From Blautia obeum ATCC 29174 (GTDB lineage: Bacteria; Bacillota; Clostridia; Lachnospirales; Lachnospiraceae): 64,000 nucleotides of DNA. A program made the position numbers and the translations under genes. Shown here piece after piece: positions 24,349 to 33,402 of this stretch. Position 1 is the stretch's first letter, and each line of letters starts with the position of its first letter. The notes beneath the pieces are model-generated. The model made no database searches. It was given only the letters and a program-made list of their open reading frames with translations, and had not been told where the DNA came from. The DNA is taken from assembly GCF_025147765.1 (NCBI RefSeq), contig NZ_CP102265.1, forward strand, positions 1,296,001 through 1,360,000. Direction: 5' to 3'.

Positions 24349-25668
24349 ATGAAAAAGGTTGTAAAATTTGGAGGAAGCTCTCTGGCCAATGCGGAACAGT
24401 TTCAGAAGGTTGGAGACATTATCAGAAGCGAGGAGAGCAGACGTTATGTGGTACCGTCCGCACCGGGTAAAAGATTTTCCGCAGATACAAAGGTAACAGA
24501 TCTTTTATATGCATGTTATGATAAAGCAGAAGCAGGTGAAGATTTCAGCGATATTCTTACAGAAATCAAAAGCCGCTTTTATGAAATCATTAAAGGACTG
24601 AATCTGGATCTTTCTCTTGAAGAGGAATTCAGGCAGATTGAAGCAGATTTTAAGGCACATGCAGGAAATGAGTATGCTGCATCCCGTGGAGAATTTCTCA
24701 ATGGTAAAGTAATGGCTGCATATCTTGGATATGAGTTTATTGATTCTGCGACAGTTATTCGATTTGACAAAAACGGAAATTTCGATGCCGATAAGACTGA
24801 CAAACTTCTTGCCAAACGACTTCAGAAATGCGAAAGAGCTGTTATTCCAGGATTTTATGGTGGAATGGAAGATGGAACTGTTAAGACGTTTTCAAGAGGC
24901 GGTTCTGATGTTACAGGTTCTCTGGTGGCAAAAGCAATTCATGCAGATATTTATGAAAACTGGACAGATGTTTCCGGATTCCTGGTAACAGATCCGAGAA
25001 TCGTTGAGAATCCGGCAGTGATCGAGACTATCACATATCGGGAGCTTCGAGAGCTTTCTTATATGGGAGCAACTGTTCTTCATGAAGATGCAATCTTCCC
25101 AGTTCGTAAAGAAGGTATTCCGATCAATATCCGTAACACAAACCGTCCGGAAGACAAGGGAACGTTTATTGTAGAGAGTACCTGCCGCAAGCCGAAATAT
25201 GTGATTACAGGTATTGCAGGCAAAAAAGGTTTCTGTTCGATTAATATTGAAAAGTCTATGATGAACAGTGAAGTTGGTTTTGGAAGAAAAGTTCTTCAGG
25301 TATTTGAAGATCAGGGAATCAGCTTTGAACATGTTCCATCCGGAATCGATACGATGACGATATATGTTCATCAGGATGAGTTTGAAGAAAAAGAACAGCA
25401 GGTAATCGCAGGTATTCATCGTGCAGTACAGCCGGATTTTGTGGAAATGGAGTCCGATCTTGCGCTGATCGCGGTGGTAGGACGTGGAATGAAATCTCAG
25501 AGAGGTACTGCAGGACGTGTATTTTCTGCGCTGGCACATGCACATGTTAATGTTAAGATGATCGATCAGGGATCCAGTGAGCTGAATATTATTATTGGTG
25601 TGGAAAACAGAGATTTCGAAACAGCTGTAAAAGCAATTTATGATATTTTTGTTCTGACACAGATGTAA
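24349..25668 (+). CDS. Aspartate kinase with C-terminal ACT domains
   Basis: 439 residues from ATG 24349; a GTG five codons earlier lies within the ribosome binding site. VVKFGGSSLAN is the amino-acid kinase start, and VKTFSRGGSDVTGSLVAKA the aspartate and ATP site. The last ~130 residues contain two ACT domains (ITGIAGKKGFCSINIEKS and LIAVVGRGM). It phosphorylates aspartate, the first step towards lysine, threonine and methionine. The ACT domains imply allosteric control by lysine and/or threonine. It is monocistronic between its promoter and a strong terminator. Confidence 0.93.
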   Translation: MKKVVKFGGSSLANAEQFQKVGDIIRSEESRRYVVPSAPGKRFSADTKVTDLLYACYDKAEAGEDFSDILTEIKSRFYEIIKGLNLDLSLEEEFRQIEADFKAHAGNEYAASRGEFLNGKVMAAYLGYEFIDSATVIRFDKNGNFDADKTDKLLAKRLQKCERAVIPGFYGGMEDGTVKTFSRGGSDVTGSLVAKAIHADIYENWTDVSGFLVTDPRIVENPAVIETITYRELRELSYMGATVLHEDAIFPVRKEGIPINIRNTNRPEDKGTFIVESTCRKPKYVITGIAGKKGFCSINIEKSMMNSEVGFGRKVLQVFEDQGISFEHVPSGIDTMTIYVHQDEFEEKEQQVIAGIHRAVQPDFVEMESDLALIAVVGRGMKSQRGTAGRVFSALAHAHVNVKMIDQGSSELNIIIGVENRDFETAVKAIYDIFVLTQM

Positions 25669-25691
25669 ATAAGAAAAATTGGAATAATAAG

Positions 25692-25721
25692 AAAGATCCG
25701 GCGCCGAACCGGATCTTTTTC
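25692..25721 (+). terminator. Intrinsic terminator after aspartokinase
   Basis: AAAGATCCGG-CGCCGAA-CCGGATCTTTTT, a perfect 10-bp stem with a T-run. Confidence 0.92.
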
Positions 25722-25839
25722 TCTTTCAAATTTTGTTCAAATATGATAGAATTCCACTAGAAAAAATCACAAAAATTTGTGCTATAGAAATTCAAAATTA
25801 TGAAATTTATAGAAAAATATGAATAAAATTTTAAGTCTG

Positions 25840-25868
25840 TTGACAAATTCTCCTTGTAGTGACAAAAT
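25840..25868 (+). promoter_or_regulatory. Promoter of the HPr-like gene
   Basis: TTGACA, 17 bp, CAAAAT, 32 bp before ATG. The 120 bp upstream are very AT-rich (possible UP element) and hold nothing else I can name. Confidence 0.55.
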
Positions 25869-25900
25869 ACGCCTAAAGTCTGATACAGGAGGATAAGCAT

Positions 25901-26128
25901 ATGGTTGAAAGACATATTAGATTAAATGCGACGGAAGATGTAAAGGAATTCGTAAATGAAGCCACCAAATGCGATTTTGATATTGACATTTCCTATAACA
26001 GAATTATTATTGATGCAAAATCTCTTTTAGGTATTCTGAGTATGGATCTTACCAGAGAACTTACAGTAAGATGTTATGGTGAGAGTCAGAGATTTAATGA
26101 AGTAATGGCAAAATTTGCTGTAGCATAA
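25901..26128 (+). CDS. HPr-like protein lacking the catalytic histidine
   Basis: 75 residues, ATG after AGGAGGAT. The HPr fold is recognisable from IIIDAKSLLGILSMDL, which covers the Ser46 regulatory region (AKS). The HPr active-site segment GLHARPA is replaced by TEDVKEFV and has no His, so it cannot accept phosphate from enzyme I. This is the pattern of Crh-type regulatory paralogues, which act through Ser46-P and CcpA. Whether the Ser is phosphorylated here is inference. It is transcribed alone. Confidence 0.82.
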   Translation: MVERHIRLNATEDVKEFVNEATKCDFDIDISYNRIIIDAKSLLGILSMDLTRELTVRCYGESQRFNEVMAKFAVA

Positions 26129-26145
26129 TAGGTGTACAGTAAACA

Positions 26146-26181
26146 GAGGCGCGTATTCCGGGAACGGGTATGCGCCTTTTT
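26146..26181 (+). terminator. Intrinsic terminator after the HPr-like gene
   Basis: AGGCGCGTA pairs with TATGCGCCT (one G-T), followed by TTTTTG. Confidence 0.85.
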
Positions 26182-26243
26182 GTGTAATAAGATACTGAGA
26201 TGGCTTTAGGAATGGCAGTATTTTTATAGAAGGCAGGAGAATG

Positions 26244-28601
26244 ATGGAAAAACCGGTAATCCGTATTTCGGTTCGTAACCTGGTAGAGTTTATATTACGA
26301 AATGGTGATTTGGAAAGTGGCGGCACAGCAGGCGATAAAGAAGCAATGCTGAAAGGAAGCCGCCTGCACCGAAAAATCCAGAAGCAGATGGGAAGCCACT
26401 ATCAGGCCGAAGTTTCACTGAAAAAAGATACAGAATATGAGGATTTGATCCTGCGGGTGGAAGGACGTGCAGACGGAATTTTTACGCAGAATGAGAAAAT
26501 CTGCATTGATGAGATCAAAGGCGTGTATAAGAATCTGGAACTGCTTGCGGAACCGGTTCTGGTACATCGTGCACAGGCGCTCTGCTATGCCTGGATCTAT
26601 CTGGATGATCATGGATTGGAAGAGATTGATGTTCAGATGACGTATGCACATTTGGATACGGAGATGATCAAGCGTTTCAGGGAAACGATGACAAGGGAAG
26701 AACTGGAGAGTTGGTACCAGAGACTGTTGGATTCTTATCACAAATGGCTTTCTTATCAGATGAAATGGCGAGAAAAACGAAATCGGTCGATGGAAAAACT
26801 GGAATTTCCATTTATTTATCGAAAAGGACAGAAAGAGATGGTTGCGGGGATTTACCATGCAATTTCCAGAAAAGAACAGATTTTTATTCAGGCGCCGACT
26901 GGTGTTGGTAAAACGATGTCAGCTGTTTTTCCGGCGGTCCGTTCAATTGGAGAGGGAAAAGCGGAAACACTTTTTTATTTGACGGCCAGGACGATTACAA
27001 GGACTGTTGCACAGGATGCATTTGAAATTCTGAGAAAGAACGGGTTACTTTTTAAGACAGTTACGATCACAGCGAAAGAGAAGCTTTGCTTCTGCGAAAA
27101 ACCAGAATGCAATCCAGAGACATGTCCCTATGCGAAGGGGCATTATGACAGAATCAACGATGCAGTATATGAATTGTGGACAAACGAGCAGTCGTTTGAC
27201 AGGGAAACGATTCTTCGACAGGCAGAAAAATGGCAGGTATGTCCGTTTGAAATGAGTCTGGAGCTGTCTGTCTGGATGGATGCAGTTATCTGTGATTATA
27301 ATTATGTATTTGATCCGAATGTATATCTGAAAAGATTTTTCGGAGAAAATATATCTGGTAAATACCTGTTTCTGATAGACGAGGCTCATAATCTTGTAGA
27401 AAGAGGACGGGAGATGTACAGTGCATCAATCTGCCTTGAAGATACCATACAAATACGAAAATTTATAAAACCCTACAGTCAGAAACTGTGGAAGAAGCTT
27501 GGAAAAGTGGTCAGTCAGCTTAAAGAATTGCGGAATGGATGTGATTCCTGGAAGGTACAGGAAAATGCGGGGGTACTTCCGATCAGTCTTCTGTCTGTAC
27601 AGGGAGAGATGGATCAGCTTTTGGAAGAACCGCCGACACAGGAAGTGGCGGATGGAATTCTTGATTTCTATTTCACAGTGCGGGATTTTTTGAATATATC
27701 AGAACTGGTGGATGAAAATTATGTAGTCTATACGGCATTCGGAGAAGATGGCAGATTTTATATGAAGCTGTTTTGCGTCAATCCTGCGGGAAATCTGCAG
27801 AAATTCCTGGATAAAGGAATCAGCACGGTATTTTTTTCCGCAACTTTGCTGCCGCTCAAATATTACAGCAGGATGTTGAGCACAAGGAAAGAAAATTTTG
27901 GGATGTATGTGGAATCTCCGTTTGAACAGAAAAACAGATGCCTTTTGATCTGCAGGGATGTGAGCAGTCGGTATACCAGAAGAGGATATGAGGAATACCG
28001 AAAGATCGCGGAATATATTGCAAAAATGAGCTGGCAGAAAAAAGGAAATTATATGGTGTTTTTTCCATCTTATAAGCTGATGGATGATGTATGGCAGGTT
28101 TATCAGGAGGAATTTTCCTCGGGATGGGTGAGATGTATCTGTCAGCATGCTTCAATGACGGAAAGAGAAAGAGAGGAATTTCTTGAAGAATTTACAGAAG
28201 AAAGTGCAGATACGCTTGTCGGTTTCTGTGTGATGGGAGGAATTTTTTCAGAAGGAATCGACCTGATCGGAAATCGTCTGATCGGAGCGGCTGTCATTGG
28301 AACTGGTCTGCCACAGGTGAGTTGTGAGCGCGAAATCCTGAAAGAATATTATGATGCAAAAGGAGAGCAGGGGTTTGATTATGCGTATCGTTATCCCGGA
28401 ATGAACAAAGTATTACAGGCAGCAGGCAGAGTCATACGGACCAGAAAAGACAGGGGGACGATTCTTCTGATGGATGAAAGATTTACAGGTCGGGACTACA
28501 GGATGCTGTTTCCCCGAGAATGGAATGATGCGGCTGTCTGTATTCTGGAAAATGTAGAACAGCAGCTTGGAGCTTTCTGGAAAAGGGAAGAAAAGAAATA
28601 A
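26244..28601 (+). CDS. RecB-like nuclease fused to XPD/DinG-type Fe-S DNA helicase
   Basis: 785 residues from ATG 26244 (AGGAGA just before; ATG 26241 is too close). Residues about 25-150 look like a PD-(D/E)XK nuclease of the RecB/Cas4 kind: GSRLHRKIQ, VEGRADGIF, then ICIDEIKGVY and AQALCYAW. The helicase follows: Walker A APTGVGKT near 215-222, four cysteines in KLCFCEKPECNPETC that should hold a 4Fe-4S cluster, DEAH box LIDEAHNL near 377, and motif VI QAAGRVIRTRKD. This layout is known in Clostridia. It probably acts in DNA repair or replication restart; no partner genes adjoin it. Confidence 0.9.
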   Translation: MEKPVIRISVRNLVEFILRNGDLESGGTAGDKEAMLKGSRLHRKIQKQMGSHYQAEVSLKKDTEYEDLILRVEGRADGIFTQNEKICIDEIKGVYKNLELLAEPVLVHRAQALCYAWIYLDDHGLEEIDVQMTYAHLDTEMIKRFRETMTREELESWYQRLLDSYHKWLSYQMKWREKRNRSMEKLEFPFIYRKGQKEMVAGIYHAISRKEQIFIQAPTGVGKTMSAVFPAVRSIGEGKAETLFYLTARTITRTVAQDAFEILRKNGLLFKTVTITAKEKLCFCEKPECNPETCPYAKGHYDRINDAVYELWTNEQSFDRETILRQAEKWQVCPFEMSLELSVWMDAVICDYNYVFDPNVYLKRFFGENISGKYLFLIDEAHNLVERGREMYSASICLEDTIQIRKFIKPYSQKLWKKLGKVVSQLKELRNGCDSWKVQENAGVLPISLLSVQGEMDQLLEEPPTQEVADGILDFYFTVRDFLNISELVDENYVVYTAFGEDGRFYMKLFCVNPAGNLQKFLDKGISTVFFSATLLPLKYYSRMLSTRKENFGMYVESPFEQKNRCLLICRDVSSRYTRRGYEEYRKIAEYIAKMSWQKKGNYMVFFPSYKLMDDVWQVYQEEFSSGWVRCICQHASMTEREREEFLEEFTEESADTLVGFCVMGGIFSEGIDLIGNRLIGAAVIGTGLPQVSCEREILKEYYDAKGEQGFDYAYRYPGMNKVLQAAGRVIRTRKDRGTILLMDERFTGRDYRMLFPREWNDAAVCILENVEQQLGAFWKREEKK

Positions 28602-28645
28602 ACTGGTAGAAAGAAGATGCCGGGAATCTGACAAAATATGTCTGC

Positions 28646-28673
28646 TTGACAGAAAGAAAATATCAGGTATACT
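28646..28673 (+). promoter_or_regulatory. Promoter of the serine hydrolase gene
   Basis: TTGACA, 16 bp, TATACT. Leader of about 85 nt. Confidence 0.65.
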
Positions 28674-28764
28674 ATGTTCAATTACTATTGAAAAGAAGAT
28701 GCAGAAGAGATTGAAAATACTGTGAACAAAGCATCAGAAAGAATATACAAAAAAGGAGAAATAC

Positions 28765-30213
28765 ATGAAAACTGGAAACAGTTTGAGAAGATGGAAATTT
28801 TTGACAGCTGGACTGACTGTAATGACATTGGGAATGTCCGGGATACTGCCAGTATCGGCAAGCAGCATGCTTTCAGTAACGGATGAAGCACAGATTCGTC
28901 CGATCAATGATGGTTCGGAAAAGTATCTGATGAAAAGTGATGGATTTTACTGTCTGAAAGATGATGGAAGTAAGGATGATACAGCAGCAGTTCATTATTT
29001 TGATCATGTCAAAATAGATGGAACCGTTTTGGATGGCTTTTATTATCATGATGAAAGTGGCTGCTTTCAGGCTGGCAGTTCACATATGGTGAAGCTCACA
29101 AAACTCAGCTGCTCAGAAAATCCAGATAATGCAGAAGAGCCAGTGGAATTTGACGGCTATTATATGGTCAATAATCTGGGTAAACTGACGGCAGCACCGC
29201 AGGTGCGCTATATCAGTAATTATACGGTCGATAAAACAACCTATGACGGTTATTATTATTTTGACGAAAATGGCAAAATGGTCACGGAACCGGGAACACA
29301 TGAATTGGAAATGACTTCGAACGGACAGAAGTTTTCCGGGCTTTATTATTTTGGAGGAACAAATGGAGTGCTGGTGCAGGAAGCCGGCATGACAGAAGAT
29401 GGATTTCCGGTAGATGAGACTGGCAAGGTGACCGGTCTGGAAAATCTTGGTATCGATACATTGAAACCACAGCTGGAAGCCATGATTTCCGGATATGACG
29501 GGAAATGGAGTGTTTATGTAAAAGATCTTGAGAGTAATGAAGATTTTGCACTGAATGATAAACCATTATACTCGGCAAGTCTGATCAAAGCATTTGTTAT
29601 GGCAAAAACATATCAGGATATGGATGATGTTCTGAAAAATGAAGCTGCACAGATGAAAACAACAGTGGATAATACAAAAGTACAGGACAAAGTGAATACA
29701 CTTCTGTGGAACATGATCACGGTCAGCGATAATGAATCCTGCAATGAACTGGGAAGATTGCAGTCAGATACATATGATTTTATAGATGGGGCAAAACAGG
29801 TAAATAAATATCTGAAAAAAGAGGGATATACGAAGACCAGTTATCAGAGCACACTGCATCCGTCAGCATCGAAACTCATTACACTTGGTGGGCATAATCA
29901 GACAACAGTTACAGACTGTGGAAAACTTCTTGAACGGATCTACAGAGGAGAATGTGTGAGCAAAGAGGCATCAGAAGAGATGTTGGATCTCCTGAAAAAT
30001 CAGCAGAATACATCTAAGATTCCGGAAGGACTTGGTGTAGACGTTCCAACTGCTAATAAGACCGGTGAGACGGATGAAGACCAGCATGATATCGCAATTG
30101 TATATGGAACAAAAACAACATATATTCTGTGTGTGATGTCGGAGAATGCGTCCAATGCAATCGCCAACATTCGAAACATATCCAGAGTTGTCTATAATTA
30201 TCTGAATCTGTAG
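28765..30213 (+). CDS. Secreted class-A beta-lactamase-fold serine hydrolase with wall-binding-like repeats
   Basis: 482 residues, ATG after AAAGGAG. A signal peptide spans about 1-31 (ending PVSASS). Residues about 45-210 hold repeats resembling cell-wall-binding modules (DGFYCLKDDG, LDGFYYHDESG, YDGYYYFDENG, FSGLYYFGG). The C-terminal 250 residues are a beta-lactamase2 domain: SASLIK (SxxK) near 268-273, SDNES (SDN) near 321, and KTGE (KTG) near 431. All three catalytic motifs are intact. It could act on the peptidoglycan stem or on a lactam or ester. Antibiotic resistance should not be assumed. It is monocistronic. Confidence 0.85.
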   Translation: MKTGNSLRRWKFLTAGLTVMTLGMSGILPVSASSMLSVTDEAQIRPINDGSEKYLMKSDGFYCLKDDGSKDDTAAVHYFDHVKIDGTVLDGFYYHDESGCFQAGSSHMVKLTKLSCSENPDNAEEPVEFDGYYMVNNLGKLTAAPQVRYISNYTVDKTTYDGYYYFDENGKMVTEPGTHELEMTSNGQKFSGLYYFGGTNGVLVQEAGMTEDGFPVDETGKVTGLENLGIDTLKPQLEAMISGYDGKWSVYVKDLESNEDFALNDKPLYSASLIKAFVMAKTYQDMDDVLKNEAAQMKTTVDNTKVQDKVNTLLWNMITVSDNESCNELGRLQSDTYDFIDGAKQVNKYLKKEGYTKTSYQSTLHPSASKLITLGGHNQTTVTDCGKLLERIYRGECVSKEASEEMLDLLKNQQNTSKIPEGLGVDVPTANKTGETDEDQHDIAIVYGTKTTYILCVMSENASNAIANIRNISRVVYNYLNL

Positions 30214-30235
30214 TTGCTGTGTACGATGGCTTTCG

Positions 30236-30264
30236 TTGATTTTTTCCGGAAAATCATGTATAAT
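30236..30264 (+). promoter_or_regulatory. Promoter upstream of the dehydrogenase remnant and ispF operon
   Basis: TTGATT, 17 bp, TATAAT. It probably drives ispF-cysS-mrnC-rlmB-sigH as well, since no terminator lies in between. Confidence 0.65.
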
Positions 30265-30354
30265 AATAGATTGTAATAAAATAGGTTTTTTGTCTGCTGA
30301 CATGACAGTGCTGAATGATGGCAGATGACAGTAAATACAGGAGGAGAGAAATAA

Positions 30355-31041
30355 ATGCGAGTCGATGCAGATGACTTTGCCCGACCTTGCGGGGACGGGA
30401 AAATGCACCATGAAATAAAGGAAATACTGATTGAACCAGGAGCTGTAAATGCGCTTGAAGAAGCTATGTCAGAGGGATTTCTTAAAGAATATATATCTCC
30501 GCTTCTGATCTGTGACACAAATACGTGTAAGGCAACGGAGAAACTTATGGAAGATATTTTTGACCGATGTCAGGTTCTGGTTCTGGATGCGGATGATCTT
30601 CAGGCAGATCAGCATGCAATCGAAATTGTTGAGAACTATATGGATGAGGATATTGATCTGATTCTGGCTGTTGGTTCGGGTACTGTGCACGATATCAGCA
30701 GGTATGTGGCTTTTCAATATAAAATTCCTTTTATTTCCGTCCCCACAGCAGCAAGTGCTGAAGGTTTTGTATCTACAGAAGCAGAGATGGTCTGGAATGG
30801 TCAGAAAAAATTGATAGCCGCGGAAGCACCAATTGCCGTATATGCAGATACGGATATTTTTGCAAACGCGCCGACAGAACTGAACCTTTCCGGAGCGATA
30901 AGAGTGAACAGCAGTGATACATATCTGACCGAAAGAAAGATATCAGAGACACAGATCAAAGAAGGAGATCCGGATACCTGTGAGAAACTGATGTATGCAT
31001 TGCTACGGTCTGGTGTTGCCGGTCAGGCAGAAGGAGAATGA
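30355..31041 (+). pseudogene. Degraded sn-glycerol-1-phosphate dehydrogenase (AraM/EgsA family)
   Basis: 228 residues against about 400 in the family. The N-terminus FARPCGDGKMHHEIKEILIEPG, the NAD block LILAVGSGTVHDISRYVA and IAVYADTDIFANAP are clear. After NLSGA the expected GFGDxLGKYTALADW block is missing, and the sequence resumes at KEGDPDTCEKLMYALLRSG, then ends at AEGE. The metal ligands are lost: SMDGF of the family reads SAEGF here, and the His-rich C-terminus is absent. It should be inactive. The gene still has a promoter and ends 2 bp before ispF, so it may persist as an untidy leader for that operon. Confidence 0.75.
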
Positions 31042-31043
31042 TT

Positions 31044-31523
31044 ATGAGAGTTGGAATGGGTTATGACGTTCATAAACTGACGGAAGGACGGAAACTGATC
31101 CTGGGTGGAGTAGATATTCCGTGGGAAAAGGGACTCCTTGGACATTCTGATGCAGATGTATTGATTCATGCAGTTATGGATGCATTGCTTGGAGCCGCTG
31201 CACTTGGAGACATCGGCAAACATTTTCCGGATACAGATCCGGCTTATAAGGGAATTTCCAGTATTAAACTGCTGGTTCATGTGGCGGAACTGCTTAGAAA
31301 ACAGGGATATGCAGTAGGAAACATTGATGCAACAGTGATTGCACAGAAGCCGAAAATGGCACCACATATTCCGCAGATGCGCAAAAATATGGCAGATGCA
31401 CTTGGAATTCCGGAATCAAAGATCAATATAAAGGCAACGACAGAAGAAGGACTCGGATTTACCGGAAGAGGAGAAGGGATTGCTTCTCAGGCAATCTGCC
31501 TTCTTATCGAGAAACAGGACTGA
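31044..31523 (+). CDS. ispF: 2-C-methyl-D-erythritol 2,4-cyclodiphosphate synthase
   Basis: 159 residues from ATG 31044 (AGGAGA six bases before; ATG 31038 is too close). RVGMGYDVHKL carries the zinc ligands Asp and His. GLLGHSDADVLIHAVMDALLGAAALGDIG has the second zinc His, and EGLGFTGRGEGI is the CDP-binding end. It makes the cyclic diphosphate in the non-mevalonate isoprenoid pathway. Usually it pairs with ispD; here it leads into cysS, a common arrangement in Firmicutes. Confidence 0.96.
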   Translation: MRVGMGYDVHKLTEGRKLILGGVDIPWEKGLLGHSDADVLIHAVMDALLGAAALGDIGKHFPDTDPAYKGISSIKLLVHVAELLRKQGYAVGNIDATVIAQKPKMAPHIPQMRKNMADALGIPESKINIKATTEEGLGFTGRGEGIASQAICLLIEKQD

Positions 31524-31582
31524 GCTGCAGGGAACAGTTTTCTGGGATTCTGTTAAGAAGTAATATATCGGAGGAAAGAGAC

Positions 31583-32992
31583 ATGAAACTTTTTAATACA
31601 ATGTCACGAAGAAAAGAAGAATTTGTACCTCTGGAAGAGGGAAAGGTACGTATGTATGTGTGCGGACCGACAGTGTATAATCTGATCCATATCGGAAATG
31701 CAAGACCGATGATTATTTTTGATACGGTACGCCGTTATCTGGAATATAAAGGATATGATGTGAATTATGTATCCAACTTTACAGATGTAGATGACAAAAT
31801 CATCAAAAAAGCAATTGAAGAAGGTGTGAGTGCAGAGGAAATCTCACAGCGTTATATTGCCGAATGCAAGAAGGATATGGCTGGAATGAATGTAAAACCG
31901 GCAACGACACATCCGCTTGCAACACAGGAGATTGACGGAATGATCGATATGATCCAGACACTGATCGACAAAGAATATGCATATCCGGTAGCCGATGGTA
32001 CTGTATACTTCCGTGTAAAGAAATTTAAAGAATACGGTAAACTTTCACATAAAAATCTGGATGATCTGCAGTCAGGATTCCGTTCCCTGCAGGTATCCGG
32101 TGAAGATCAGAAAGAAGATCCGCTTGACTTCGTACTCTGGAAACCAAAGAAAGAAGGGGAACCGTTCTGGAAATCTCCATGGTGCGACGGAAGACCGGGA
32201 TGGCATATTGAATGCTCCGTTATGTCCAAGAAATACCTGGGCGAGGAGATCGATATTCATGCCGGTGGTGAGGACCTTGTATTCCCTCATCATGAGAATG
32301 AGATTGCACAGAGTGAATGCTGCAATGGAGTTCCATTTGCAAAATACTGGATGCACAATGCATTCCTGAATATCGATAACCGTAAGATGTCAAAATCTCT
32401 CGGAAACTTCCGTACAGTTCGCGAGATCGGAGAGCAGTATGATCTGCAGGTGCTTCGTTTCTTCATGCTGAATGCACATTACAGAAGTCCGCTGAATTTC
32501 AGTGCAGATCTGATGGAATCATCAAAAAATGCGCTTGAGAGAATTACAGAAGCAGCAGCAAGACTTCGTGACCGTCAGGCAGCAGCAACCGTACAGGAAG
32601 CAACAGAGGACGAGAAGAAACTGATGCAGGAAGAAGCTGCATTTGTAACAAAATTTGAAGAATCCATGGATGATGATTTCAATACAGCAGATGCACTTGC
32701 AGCAGTATTTGAGCTTGTTAAATTTGCAAATACCAATGTACAGGAAGGCAGCTCAAAAGAATTTGCAGGACATACACTTGAAGTTATGACAAAACTCTGT
32801 GATGTTCTCGGACTGACTCTTGAGAAGAAAGAAGAAATCCTTGATGAAGAGATCGAAAACCTGATCGCAGAGCGTCAGGCTGCCAGAAAGGCTAAAGATT
32901 TTGCAAGAGCTGACGAGATCAGAGGTCTGCTCCTGGATAAGGGGATTGAGCTGAAAGACACTCGCGAGGGCGTAAAATGGAAACGAATCTGA
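31583..32992 (+). CDS. cysS: Cysteinyl-tRNA synthetase
   Basis: 469 residues, ATG after GGAGGAAAG. YVCGPTVYNLIHIGNARP includes the first zinc Cys and the HIGH-type motif (HIGN). The other zinc ligands are in WHIECSVMS and HHENEIAQSE. DNRKMSKSLGN is the KMSKS loop. The full length is normal. The end overlaps mrnC by 16 bp, so the two are translationally coupled. No T-box lies in the 60-bp upstream gap. Confidence 0.97.
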   Translation: MKLFNTMSRRKEEFVPLEEGKVRMYVCGPTVYNLIHIGNARPMIIFDTVRRYLEYKGYDVNYVSNFTDVDDKIIKKAIEEGVSAEEISQRYIAECKKDMAGMNVKPATTHPLATQEIDGMIDMIQTLIDKEYAYPVADGTVYFRVKKFKEYGKLSHKNLDDLQSGFRSLQVSGEDQKEDPLDFVLWKPKKEGEPFWKSPWCDGRPGWHIECSVMSKKYLGEEIDIHAGGEDLVFPHHENEIAQSECCNGVPFAKYWMHNAFLNIDNRKMSKSLGNFRTVREIGEQYDLQVLRFFMLNAHYRSPLNFSADLMESSKNALERITEAAARLRDRQAAATVQEATEDEKKLMQEEAAFVTKFEESMDDDFNTADALAAVFELVKFANTNVQEGSSKEFAGHTLEVMTKLCDVLGLTLEKKEEILDEEIENLIAERQAARKAKDFARADEIRGLLLDKGIELKDTREGVKWKRI

Positions 32993-33402
32993 TACAGCTG
33001 AAGGAACTGTTTCATTTGGAAGACCAGGATCTGCGGAGTTATTCTCCGCTGACACTGGCATATATCGGAGATGGAGTTTATGAACTTATTATTCGGACAA
33101 TACTTGTTAAGAAGGGAAATTGTCCGGTAAACCGTCTTCACAAAAAAGCGAGCAGTCTCGTAAAGGCTGGAGCACAGTCTGCGATCATGGAAGTCATTGA
33201 AGAGGAACTGACACCGGAAGAACTGAGTGTTTATCGGAGAGGGCGTAATGCACATTCTCCGACAATGGCGAAACATGCGACGATGGCAGATTATCGCAGA
33301 GCAACAGGATTTGAGGCTCTGATGGGATATTTATATTTGAAAGAGGATTACACACGGATGCTCACTTTGGTCCGTATGGGAATCGGAGAGGACATATTAT
33401 GA
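32977..33402 (+). CDS. mrnC: Mini-ribonuclease III
   Basis: 141 residues. It is an RNase III catalytic domain without the double-stranded RNA-binding domain. SPLTLAYIGDGVYELIIR contains the signature Asp, RRGRNAHSPTMAKHATMADYRRATGFEALMGYLYL the second metal site. It matures the ends of 23S rRNA. The position between cysS and rlmB is the classic Firmicutes order. It overlaps both neighbours. Confidence 0.95.
   Translation: METNLIQLKELFHLEDQDLRSYSPLTLAYIGDGVYELIIRTILVKKGNCPVNRLHKKASSLVKAGAQSAIMEVIEEELTPEELSVYRRGRNAHSPTMAKHATMADYRRATGFEALMGYLYLKEDYTRMLTLVRMGIGEDIL

Noticed and set aside
24892..25545. Minus-strand ORF of 217 codons
   Set aside because: Antisense of aspartokinase; composition rich in Cys, His, Ile and Phe typical of shadow frames.
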